A stretch of 64,000 nucleotides of DNA. It comes from Betaproteobacteria bacterium Ga0077526. GTDB taxonomy: Bacteria; Pseudomonadota; Gammaproteobacteria; Burkholderiales; Ga0077523. Position numbers and translations under genes: made by a program. The DNA is taken from contig LNDV01000027.1 of NCBI GenBank assembly GCA_001464765.1, positions 62,001 through 126,000 on the forward strand, given 5' to 3'. Below, one piece after another: positions 8,701-15,358 of this stretch (position 1 is the stretch's first letter; every line of letters starts with the position of its first letter). A model generated the notes under the pieces. The model was given only the letters and a program-made list of their open reading frames with translations. It ran no database searches and was not told the origin of the DNA.

Positions 8701-8990
8701 TGCATCCGCTGGTGCAGGCGAAGGGCGACGACCGAATACAGGACGCCGAGCCACAACGAGGCGGCCCAGGGAGCACGACCGGGCCAGACTGCCGCGACGG
8801 TGAGGGCACCAACGACGACGTTGACGGCCAGCCCGAACCCCGAGTTGACGTGGAGCACGTCCACTTTCTCGAACAGCAATTGGTCGGAATCGACCTTGGT
8901 CGGGATCGGCGGAGTGTTGTCCGCGGTCGGACGGGATGGGGGGCGGCCAGGCGGAGTGGGAACTCCGTCCTTCGGCGCCGGGTTGACCAT
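5718..8990 (-). CDS. Membrane PAS/GGDEF/EAL cyclic-di-GMP turnover protein
   Basis: 1090 aa. A Pro-rich start is followed by about six membrane spans (residues ~50-215) that form a sensory membrane domain. Then come a coiled coil with ELERRVIERTTDLESEL, three PAS domains (~275-390, ~400-520, ~525-640), a GGDEF domain with intact RLGGDEF near residue 732, and a C-terminal EAL domain. EAL-domain residues look intact: GLEALLRW, KVNLSPLQF, EIEITES, SLDDFGTG, GLKLDRS, GEGVET and QGCRQMQG. It could therefore both make and degrade cyclic-di-GMP, or one domain may dominate; sequence alone does not decide. It is divergent from the solute-receptor gene and convergent with the MocR gene. Confidence 0.95.
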   Translation of the reverse strand: MVNPAPKDGVPTPPGRPPSRPTADNTPPIPTKVDSDQLLFEKVDVLHVNSGFGLAVNVVVGALTVAAVWPGRAPWAASLWLGVLYSVVALRLHQRMQFQLHAHERPAAYWLRRFSLSTAATGLCWGAAWLILPPDATLATEMLMAVVMAGLVAGALSHLAMVFEVYRNYVILAIVPGMVYLLAQGTRIHLLCAALSMVYLFGVLNSARRFHRVLHRSLEVRFENAGLVTSLTDTNTRLRALTDELERRVIERTTDLESELAKRQQAQAALRADEEMFRLISDNVSDMIAVWDGHGQQLYGSRSLRGAMDRSQTGPGTFSFSEVHQEDLEKLRAALRQALASSRGQRLELRLGGASVDQRIIDCSIEPVRDPAGEPDKVVIVSRDVTQRRREEAAIREARERLALALEATDQISFDVDCRVQKVHLDRNWAAFLGRRSVGETIASFDELLPLVPAEEHALIHTRYVATLKGETADYVMEHRVRRDDGEYRWILSRARVVERDARGYAIRLTGTNRDITDRRLAEQSLRLAGRALDSMAEGLVVLDSNWRVSSVNQAFSRITGYSAEEAVGKVSRLWRDSVRNQEEPSAIVAELAVRGHWEGRVVDRRRDGSAYPSWLSASTIREADGGISHYVIVFSDMSKQERDAQRVRYLAYHDGLTGLANRSMFFERCGDILRRAQRHGRRMAILFIDLDHFKSVNDSLGHLAGDVLLIEVARRLLQDLRDLDLVARLGGDEFAVLLEEIAQPSDAATVALKILGSLAQPVAIGGDEVRITASIGISCFPDDADQVENLLRQADAAMYVAKQEGRDRYQFFSPDLTARVMNRLATASALKVALERGEFRVHYQPAVDARTGEIVGLEALLRWQHPQRGLLLPNEFIQVAEDTGVIDAIGRWVLTMACRQLALWQKSGHEGLSMKVNLSPLQFRQPTLVHDVKRILLASGVQSGTLEIEITESAAMNNPDRSERVLQDMLELGIRVSLDDFGTGHSSLAQLSRFPIHGLKLDRSLVCGLPDDRKNVVIASSVASLCRNLGLDLVGEGVETAAQAEFLMSQGCRQMQGFYFSPAVSAEELTAMLAQPDHAAWKMAGSALH

Positions 8991-9069
8991 GGCTGGCAGG
9001 ACACCACGTTTGAGCCAAATATGCTGCGAGTATAGCTTCGTGTGTCTCCATGGTGCGACACATTCCGCG

Positions 9070-9089
9070 AGCCCCCGCAGGCGGGGGTT
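9070..9089. other. Short GC hairpin in divergent intergenic region
   Basis: CCCCCGC (9072-9078) faces GCGGGGG (9081-9087) with an A-T and a G-T flank, in the 207-bp gap between the GGDEF/EAL gene and the divergent receptor gene. It has no U-tract and could be part of a 5' leader or a cruciform. I saw nothing else convincing in this gap. Confidence 0.35.
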
Positions 9090-9197
9090 CCATTATGCTT
9101 GCGGCGGGTTTCCGGCGGGGCGGATCGAGGCTCCGGCGGTCGACGGGCGCGCTGATCTGCCACGCGCGCCTTCACTTGCTTGAGGGGCTGACGACCG

Positions 9198-10193
9198 ATG
9201 AGACGCGAACTGCCGCCGATTTCCGTGGCCCGCCGGCGATGGCTCGCCGCGGGTCTGGCCATTACCTGGAACCTGGAGGCACGCGCGCAGGCGAAGTTCC
9301 CCGCCCGGCCCTTGCGCATGATCGTGCCGTTCACACCGGCCGGGGCGACAGACATCCTCGCCCGGCTCATGGCCGAGTCACTGGGGCGGCAGCTCGGGGC
9401 GGGTGTCGTGATCGACAACCGGCCGGGCGCTGGCGGCAACCTCGGCGGTGAACTCGTTGCGAGGGCGCCCGCCGACGGCTACACGATCCTCATGGCGCCC
9501 ATCACGGTCTACGCCGCAGGCTCGACGCTGATGCCATCGCGCGCCTTCGACCTGCAGCGAGACTTCACACCGCTGTGCACGGCGGCCTACGTTCCTCATG
9601 TGCTGGTGGTGCCGGCGACTCTGGGCGTGTCGACGGTGCGGGCGCTCATCGCCCTGGCCCGTTCGAAGCCGGGCACCCTCAATCTTGCGTCGCAGGGCAT
9701 CGGAACGATCTCGCATCTCGAAGCGGAACTGTTCCAGACGATGACCGCGGCCAAGCTCACGCACGTGCCCTACAAGGGCAGCGCACCGGCTCTGCTCGAT
9801 CTGGTTGGCGGTCGCATGGATGTCATGTTCGACAGTGTCGCCGCAGCGCTCCCGCACATCCAGTCGGGCAGACTGCGTGCGCTCGGCGTGACGACGCCGA
9901 CCCGCTCGCGCGCGCTTCCCGACGTCCCGACCATTGCGGAAGCCGGCGTGGTCGGCTACGTTTCGGAATCCTGGGTGGCGGTGCTGGCCCCTGCGAAGCT
10001 TCCGCAACCGATCGCGGACCGTCTCACCGATGCGCTCAAGGCGGTGGTGGACGATCCGGCGTTCGCGGCGCGCACGCAGCAGCACGGGCTCGAGGCCAGG
10101 TCCAGGGTAAGGAGCGATCTCGTCGCGCTCATCCAGCGCGAGACTGCGCTCTGGGGGCGTGTCGTTCGCGATTCCGGAGTGCGTCTGGAGTGA
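9198..10193 (+). CDS. Bug/TctC-family periplasmic solute-binding receptor
   Basis: 331 aa. The N-terminus has an Arg-rich region and a hydrophobic stretch (RRRWLAAGLAITWNLEARAQA) consistent with export. The body carries typical TctC/Bug features: PLRMIVPFTPAGATDILAR, VVIDNRPGAGGNLGGELVAR, APADGYTILM, THVPYKGSAPALLDLVGGRMDVMFDS and a RALGVTT...PDVPTIAEAGV segment. These receptors bind small carboxylates for tripartite tricarboxylate transporters or act as orphan sensors. No TctA or TctB lies nearby, so it is an orphan receptor, as is common in Burkholderiales. It precedes a CoA-transferase and an RraA-like aldolase in the same direction, suggesting uptake and catabolism of an organic acid. Confidence 0.92.
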   Translation: MRRELPPISVARRRWLAAGLAITWNLEARAQAKFPARPLRMIVPFTPAGATDILARLMAESLGRQLGAGVVIDNRPGAGGNLGGELVARAPADGYTILMAPITVYAAGSTLMPSRAFDLQRDFTPLCTAAYVPHVLVVPATLGVSTVRALIALARSKPGTLNLASQGIGTISHLEAELFQTMTAAKLTHVPYKGSAPALLDLVGGRMDVMFDSVAAALPHIQSGRLRALGVTTPTRSRALPDVPTIAEAGVVGYVSESWVAVLAPAKLPQPIADRLTDALKAVVDDPAFAARTQQHGLEARSRVRSDLVALIQRETALWGRVVRDSGVRLE

Positions 10194-10281
10194 ATGATCC
10201 CGTGGAAGGCATAGTGGCAGCAGCAGGGGTACGCGGGTCCTCGATGGAGGCCCGCTTTCCGGTCGCCGGAGTCTCGAGCTG

Positions 10282-11490
10282 ATGGGACCGCTCGCAGGCA
10301 TCCGTGTCCTCGATCTCTCACGCGTGCTGGCCGGCCCGCTGACGGGTCAGATCCTCGCGGACATGGGTTGCGACGTCGTGAAGGTCGAGCGCCCGGGCGG
10401 CGGCGACGACACACGCCAATGGGCGCCGCCTTTCGCGTTGGACGAGCGCGGCCGCGAGTCGGACATGAGCACGTACTTCCAGTGCGCCAACCGTGGCAAG
10501 CGCTCGATCACCGTCGACATGGGCCGCCCTGAGGGCGTCGATCTGGTGGCGCGTCTGGCCGACCGCGCCGATGTCCTCGTGGAGAACTTCAAGGTCGGGA
10601 CGCTCGCGCGCTCCGGGCTCGACTACGCCACGCTGTCGGCCCGCAATCCCGGTCTCGTGTACTGCTCGATCACCGGATACGGAGCCACCGGACCCTACGC
10701 GCCCCAGCCCGGCTACGATCCCATCGTGCAGGCCTATGGCGGGCTGATGGACATCACCGGCGAGCCGGGCCGCGAACCTTCCCGGTGCGGCGTGGCGGTC
10801 GTGGACATCCTTACGGGCGTCTACGGCGCGACCGGAATCGCCTCCGCGCTGTTTCGCCGTACGCAGACCGGCCGGGGCCAGCAACTGGACCTCGGGCTGC
10901 TGGATGTGCAGATGGCCTCGCTCGTGAACATTGCGCAGAACTATCTCGGCGCCGGTATCGTCGGCACCCGGATGGGCAGCGCCCATCCGAGCGTGGTGCC
11001 CTCGCAGGTGTTCGCCGCCGCCGATGGCTACCTCATGATGACCGCGGGCAACGATCAGCAGTTCGCCACGCTGTGCGCGGTCATCGGTCAGCCCGCACTC
11101 GCCGAGGACCCGAAGTACAAGACCAACCGGGCGCGCGTGCAGCATCGCAAGGATATCGTTGCGACGCTGGAGGCCGCGTTCCGCACAAGGCCGCGGCATG
11201 TCTGGGCCGAGCGGCTCAACGCTGCCGGCGTGCCGTGCGCCCCGGTCAATACGATTGACGAGGCCTTCGCGAATCCACAAGTGGTGGCGCGCGGTGCGCG
11301 GGTGGACATTCCCGATCCCGTTCTCGGCCAGGTGTCCACCGTGGCGAGTCCGCTGCGTTTCTCCGAGGACACCGTCGAATATCGCAGGCCGCCTCCGCGC
11401 CTCGGCGAGCACACTCGCGAGGTACTGGAGGAATGGCTGGACATGGCAGCCGCGGAGGTCGAAGTGCTGCGCGGTGCGGGCACGGTCTGA
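10282..11490 (+). CDS. Class III CoA-transferase (CaiB/BaiF family)
   Basis: 402 aa. It starts with PLAGIRVLDLSRVLAGPLTGQILADMGCDVVKVE, the family N-terminal signature. The catalytic aspartate is about D175 in VAVVDILTG, aligning with Asp169 of formyl-CoA transferase. GYGATGPYA, GYDPIVQAYGGLMDITG and the C-terminal GVPCAPVNTIDEA segment are also characteristic. These enzymes move CoA between carboxylic acids through an aspartyl-CoA anhydride. It lies 88 bp after the receptor gene and 131 bp before the RraA-like gene. The substrate cannot be read from the sequence; the neighbours point to a short dicarboxylic or branched organic acid. Confidence 0.93.
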   Translation: MGPLAGIRVLDLSRVLAGPLTGQILADMGCDVVKVERPGGGDDTRQWAPPFALDERGRESDMSTYFQCANRGKRSITVDMGRPEGVDLVARLADRADVLVENFKVGTLARSGLDYATLSARNPGLVYCSITGYGATGPYAPQPGYDPIVQAYGGLMDITGEPGREPSRCGVAVVDILTGVYGATGIASALFRRTQTGRGQQLDLGLLDVQMASLVNIAQNYLGAGIVGTRMGSAHPSVVPSQVFAAADGYLMMTAGNDQQFATLCAVIGQPALAEDPKYKTNRARVQHRKDIVATLEAAFRTRPRHVWAERLNAAGVPCAPVNTIDEAFANPQVVARGARVDIPDPVLGQVSTVASPLRFSEDTVEYRRPPPRLGEHTREVLEEWLDMAAAEVEVLRGAGTV

Positions 11491-11621
11491 CGGGAGCGCT
11501 GCGATGCCGGCTCGGTCAACCGTTGCCATCCTCGCGTCTGCGCGTCGTGTGTGCTGTTGCGTCTGCCCCCGGCCAATGGAGGCAATTTCCCTTTCCCCCG
11601 CTTCAAACAGGAGACAATCGC

Positions 11622-12311
11622 ATGATCGGTGATCCGGTCGCACTCACGATCCGCCGGGACTTTCCCCGGCCCGATGCCGCTCTGCTCGATGCCTTCCGTG
11701 ACGCACCATCGGGTTTCGTCACCGATGCCTTCAACGGTCGAGGCAGCCTGCATCACAGCATCAAGCCGCTTACGCCGAAGCAGACGTTTTGCGGTGTGGC
11801 GGCGACGGCGCTGTGTTCGCCGACCGACAATCTCGCTGCGATGGCACTGCTCGATTTCGTGAAGCCCGGCGACGTCATCGTCATCGGTGCCGGCGGGGAC
11901 GACCATGCCGCGGTGATCGGCGATCTCTGGGCGATGTGGGCCCGACGCCTCGGCGTCGTGGCCATCGTGGTCGACGGTCTCGTGCGGGATCTTCCGGGTC
12001 TCATCGAGGCGGACATCCCCGTGTTTGCGCGCGGACACAGCCCGAACGCGGGCTACCGCAACGGACCCGGTGAAGTGAACCTGGGTGTCACGTGCGGTGG
12101 CATTCACATCGGGGCCGGCGACGTTCTCGTCGGCGATGTCGACGGCGTCGTGGCCGTTCCGCTCGCGTCGGCACAGGCCGTGGCCGCGCGTCTGGAACTC
12201 GTTCGCCAGAAAGAGGCCGATTCGCTGGCCAAGGTGCGCGCCGGCCAGAAACTTCAGTTCTGGAACGAGGCGGGCCTCGCGAATCGCGGCGGCGTGCGCT
12301 ACGTCGACTGA
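11622..12311 (+). CDS. RraA-family protein, HMG/CHA aldolase-like
   Basis: 229 aa from the ATG at 11622, which follows an AGGAGA ribosome site; the longer in-frame ORF upstream has no such site. The RraA/4-hydroxy-4-methyl-2-oxoglutarate aldolase fold is indicated by FVTDAFNGRGSLHHSIKPL, ATALCSPTDN, the GDVIVIGAGG loop, AIVVDGLVRDLPGL (the conserved G-x-x-R-D loop that binds metal and substrate) and GDVLVGDVDGVVAVP. These enzymes cleave HMG-type acids to pyruvate or decarboxylate oxaloacetate; some family members instead inhibit RNase E. The CoA-transferase and receptor neighbours favour the catabolic role. Confidence 0.88.
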   Translation: MIGDPVALTIRRDFPRPDAALLDAFRDAPSGFVTDAFNGRGSLHHSIKPLTPKQTFCGVAATALCSPTDNLAAMALLDFVKPGDVIVIGAGGDDHAAVIGDLWAMWARRLGVVAIVVDGLVRDLPGLIEADIPVFARGHSPNAGYRNGPGEVNLGVTCGGIHIGAGDVLVGDVDGVVAVPLASAQAVAARLELVRQKEADSLAKVRAGQKLQFWNEAGLANRGGVRYVD

Positions 12312-12329
12312 CGCCGGGAGGTCTGCCGA

Positions 12330-13301
12330 GTGGTCGTCTTTTCCATCGTCATCGCGCTGCTCCTGGAGCAACTGAGCCCGCTGCGCGCCAAGACGCTGCC
12401 GCTGGAATGGTTCGGGCGGTACGCGGATCTCGTCGCCAGGAACTTCAATGCCGGTCGGCGCCGGCACGGTGTGCTTGCGTGGATCGCCGCCATCGCGCCG
12501 TGCGTGATCGTGGCCGAGATCGGGTTCCTCATGCTGAATGGCGTGAGCTTCCTGCTCGGGCTTGCATGGAACGTCCTCGTCCTCTACTTCTGCCTGGGGC
12601 TGCGCGGCTTCAACACCGGCTTCAACGGCGTACACGAGGCGTTGCGCGCCGGTCGCACCCAGGATGCGCGCGACCGGCTGCGGGAATGGAGCGGCGAAGA
12701 CGCCACGGAGTTCACCCACCAGGATCTCGCCAAGGTGGCCATCGAACACGGTCTGGCCACAGCCCATCGCGACGTGTTCGGTGTCATCGCGTGGTTCGTC
12801 CTGGCGCCGGCCATCCTCGGCACGCTGCTGCCCGGTGCGCTGGGCACGCTCCTGTCCGGGCCCGGTGGGGCCGTTCTCTATCGTCTGGGTGTGGTGCTGC
12901 ACGATCGCTGGGGGCGGCAGACTGCCGCGGAGTACGAGCAGTTCGGCGCCTTCGCGCGCGAGGCGTTCCGGCTGTTCGACTGGGTGTCCGTGCGGCTCAC
13001 GGCGCTGTCGTTTGCGATCGTCGGCGACTTCGAGGATGCCGTCTATTGCTGGCGAGCCCAGGCGGCGGCGTGGCTCGACCCCTTCATCGGTGTCGTGCTG
13101 TCGAGCGGTGCAGGGGCTCTCGGCGTGCGGCTTGGCGAATCGCTCCACCGCGATGGCAAGCTCGCCTTCCGTCCCGAACTCGGGCTGGGCGACGAGCCGG
13201 ATCTCGAGCACATGAACAGCGCTGTGGGCCTCATCTGGCGCACCCTGGTGCTGTGGGTGCTCATCATCGCGCTGATGACCGTGGCGTCCTGGGTGGCCTG
13301 A
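12330..13301 (+). CDS. CobD/CbiB (AmpE-like) family membrane protein
   Basis: 323 aa with a GTG start and GGGAGG upstream. It begins VVFSIVIALLLEQLSPLR, has about five membrane spans, and contains the family-like GRTQDARDRL, a FGVIAWFVLAPAILGTLLPG region, EFGxF-type residues and FEDAVYCWRAQA. In cobalamin pathways CbiB attaches aminopropanol to cobyric acid, and AmpE relatives are signalling proteins. In betaproteobacteria such homologues often stand alone, and there is no other cob gene here, so a cobalamin role is not supported by context. It follows the RraA-like gene by 18 bp and may be co-transcribed, though functionally unrelated. Confidence 0.8.
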   Translation: MVVFSIVIALLLEQLSPLRAKTLPLEWFGRYADLVARNFNAGRRRHGVLAWIAAIAPCVIVAEIGFLMLNGVSFLLGLAWNVLVLYFCLGLRGFNTGFNGVHEALRAGRTQDARDRLREWSGEDATEFTHQDLAKVAIEHGLATAHRDVFGVIAWFVLAPAILGTLLPGALGTLLSGPGGAVLYRLGVVLHDRWGRQTAAEYEQFGAFAREAFRLFDWVSVRLTALSFAIVGDFEDAVYCWRAQAAAWLDPFIGVVLSSGAGALGVRLGESLHRDGKLAFRPELGLGDEPDLEHMNSAVGLIWRTLVLWVLIIALMTVASWVA

Positions 13302-13316
13302 CGCCGGTCCGGCAAT

Positions 13317-14264
13317 TCAGGAGCGGCGGGCAGCCTCGGAGGCGATGGCGCGATAGGCGCTCAGCCGTCGGGTGGTGACCTTGCCTTTCCCCACGGCGCC
13401 GTCGATGGCGCAGCCCGGCTCCCCCATGTGGCGGCAGTTCGAGAATCGGCATTGCCCGATCCACTCGCGAAACTCCGGGAAGCACGCGTCGAGTTCCTGT
13501 CGCGGCACGTGGTGCAGCCCGAATTCCTGCATGCCCGGCGAATCGATGATGGCCGTGTCAGGGCCCAGCTGGTAGAGCCGCGCGTGCGTCGTGGTGTGCT
13601 TGCCGGAATCCAGCGCCGCCGAGACCTCCGCCGTGCTCGCGCGGGCTTCCGGGTGCAGTGCGTTGATGATCGTCGACTTGCCCATCCCCGACTGACCCAC
13701 GAGCACGCTCGTCTGTCCTTCGAGCAGGGGACGGAGCGCGTCGACGCCCTGTCTCGCCACCAGCGGGACGACGGGATAGCCGATGTCCGCGTATGTCTGC
13801 AAGGCAGCGAGCGCTGCGGTGGCTTCCGGGAGATCGACCTTGTTCAACACGATGACCGCCCGTGTGTGTCCGGCTTCGGCCGCGACGAGACAGCGGTTCA
13901 GCAGTTCCTCGTACCACGACGGAGACGACGCCAGCACCACCACGATCTGGCTGACGTTCGCCGCGATGATCTTCTGGCGGAACGCATCCGAGCGGTAGAA
14001 GAGGACCGAGCGCGGATCGATGGTTTCCACCACGCCCTGTGCCGGCCCGGTGAGGGCGACCTGAACGCGATCGCCGCAGGCGAGTTCGCTACGCTTGCCT
14101 CGTGGATAACAGGCGACGCTGCTGCCGTCGTCCAGCATCACGGTGTAGGAGCGGCCGTAGGCCGCGATCACCGTGCCCGCATGGAGGCGGGCCTTCAAAC
14201 GATGCCGTTCAAGCGGGTTCCGCCTGAGCCTGCGCCTGACGGCGGGCGCGAACGCCGGCCGCAA
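13317..14264 (-). CDS. rsgA: Small ribosomal subunit biogenesis GTPase RsgA
   Basis: 315 aa. Circularly permuted GTPase order: G4 (LNKVDL) precedes G1 (GQSGMGKST) and G3 (DSPGMQEFG), after an N-terminal OB fold (GTVIAAYGRSYTVMLDDG). The C-terminal zinc-binding segment has C..C..H..C (QCRFSNCRHMGEPGC). It matures the 30S decoding centre. The start is uncertain: the TTG at 14264 has GGAGATCC just upstream and gives a basic N-terminal extension typical of the family, but it lies 56 bp inside the upstream DAHP synthase gene. A second TTG just beyond the aro stop is the alternative. Confidence 0.93.
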   Translation of the reverse strand: MRPAFAPAVRRRLRRNPLERHRLKARLHAGTVIAAYGRSYTVMLDDGSSVACYPRGKRSELACGDRVQVALTGPAQGVVETIDPRSVLFYRSDAFRQKIIAANVSQIVVVLASSPSWYEELLNRCLVAAEAGHTRAVIVLNKVDLPEATAALAALQTYADIGYPVVPLVARQGVDALRPLLEGQTSVLVGQSGMGKSTIINALHPEARASTAEVSAALDSGKHTTTHARLYQLGPDTAIIDSPGMQEFGLHHVPRQELDACFPEFREWIGQCRFSNCRHMGEPGCAIDGAVGKGKVTTRRLSAYRAIASEAARRS

Positions 14265-15285
14265 GGATCTCCAGCACCCGGGCGCTGTCGTCCCAGCCGA
14301 TGCAGGCGTCGGTGATGCTCTGACCGTAGGTGAGTGCCTGACCGGGGACGAGATCCTGCCGACCCTCCACGATGTGGCTTTCCACCATCACGCCCACGAT
14401 GCGGACTTCGCCGCCGGCGATCTGACCGCCGATGTCTTCGCACACCTTGATCTGGTTGATCGGGTTCTTCTGGCTGTTCGCGTGACTGGCGTCGATCATG
14501 ATCCGCGGTGCCAGACCGGCCTGGGCGAGCGCGTTGCAGGCGGCTTCCACGCTGGCGGCGTCGTAGTTGGTCGTGCGCCCGCCGCGGAGGATGACGTGGC
14601 AGTCCTCGTTGCCGCCCGTGGCGACGATCGCGGAGTGTCCGCCCTTGGTCACCGACAGGAAGTGGTGGGGCTGCTGCGCGGCCTTGATGGCGTCGACGGC
14701 GATTCGGACGTTGCCATCCGTGCCGTTCTTGAATCCGACCGGGCAGGAGAGGCCCGAGGCGAGTTCGCGATGCACCTGACTCTCGGTCGTGCGCGCCCCG
14801 ATCGCGCCCCAGGCCACGAGATCGGCGATGTACTGGGGCGTGATCATGTCGAGATACTCGCAGCCGGCCGGCAGGCCCAGTTCCGCGATGTCGAGCAGCA
14901 GCTCACGTGCGAGACGCAGTCCCCGGTTGATCTGGAAGCTGCCGTCGAGTCCGGGATCATTGATGAGGCCCTTCCAGCCGACCGTGGTCCGCGGCTTCTC
15001 GAAGTAGACGCGCATCACGACTTCCAGCTCGGCGGCGTGGGCACGGCGCAGTTCCACGAGGCGGTTGGCGTAGTCGCGCGCCGCTACCGGGTCGTGGATG
15101 GAGCAGGGCCCGATGACGACCACCAGGCGGTCATCCATGCCATGGAGGCAGCGGTGGATGGCGAGCCGCGAGTCGCTCACGGTCTGGGCGGCCTTCTCGC
15201 TGCAGGCGAGCTCGCGCAGCAGATGGGAAGGCGGGGCGAGTTCCTTGATCTCGCGGATTCTGAGGTCGTCGGTTCGGGCTTGCAT
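14209..15285 (-). CDS. 3-deoxy-7-phosphoheptulonate synthase, class I (AroF/G/H type)
   Basis: About 358 aa from the ATG at 15285 (MQARTDDLRIREIKELAPP); the longer ORF start upstream lacks family similarity. It condenses phosphoenolpyruvate and erythrose 4-phosphate at the entry to aromatic amino-acid synthesis. Diagnostic segments are VVVIGPCSIHD (metal Cys), MRVYFEKPRTTVGWKGLINDP, GxKNGTDG, GGNEDCHVILRGG, MIDASHANSQKN and MVESHIVEG. Class I enzymes are feedback inhibited by Phe, Tyr or Trp; I cannot assign which. Its 3' end overlaps the rsgA start region. No leader peptide or attenuator was seen upstream. Confidence 0.95.
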   Translation of the reverse strand: MQARTDDLRIREIKELAPPSHLLRELACSEKAAQTVSDSRLAIHRCLHGMDDRLVVVIGPCSIHDPVAARDYANRLVELRRAHAAELEVVMRVYFEKPRTTVGWKGLINDPGLDGSFQINRGLRLARELLLDIAELGLPAGCEYLDMITPQYIADLVAWGAIGARTTESQVHRELASGLSCPVGFKNGTDGNVRIAVDAIKAAQQPHHFLSVTKGGHSAIVATGGNEDCHVILRGGRTTNYDAASVEAACNALAQAGLAPRIMIDASHANSQKNPINQIKVCEDIGGQIAGGEVRIVGVMVESHIVEGRQDLVPGQALTYGQSITDACIGWDDSARVLEILAAGVRARRQAQAQAEPA

Positions 15286-15326
15286 GGTCGGTCTGCCGGC
15301 AGAGGGTCGGCAATGAAGCCACAGAA

Positions 15327-15353
15327 CCCGGCCCGGACGCAAGCGGGGCCGGG
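15327..15353 (-). terminator. Candidate terminator after the DUF1631 gene
   Basis: CCCGGCCC (15327-15334) pairs with GGGCCGGG (15346-15353) around an 11-nt loop, in the 73-bp gap between the DUF1631 stop and the DAHP synthase start. On the minus strand it is followed by TTCTGTGG, a weak U-tract. Confidence 0.45.
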
Positions 15354-15358
15354 GAAAC

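Noticed and set aside
11088..13211. 707-codon minus-strand ORF across CoA-transferase, RraA and CobD genes
   Set aside because: It spans three well-supported plus-strand genes and their intergenic gaps and has no recognisable domain.
12330..13301. Cobalamin biosynthesis role linked with the NiCoT permease
   Set aside because: The two genes are 46 kb apart and no other cob gene is present; a solitary CobD-like protein is common in this group.
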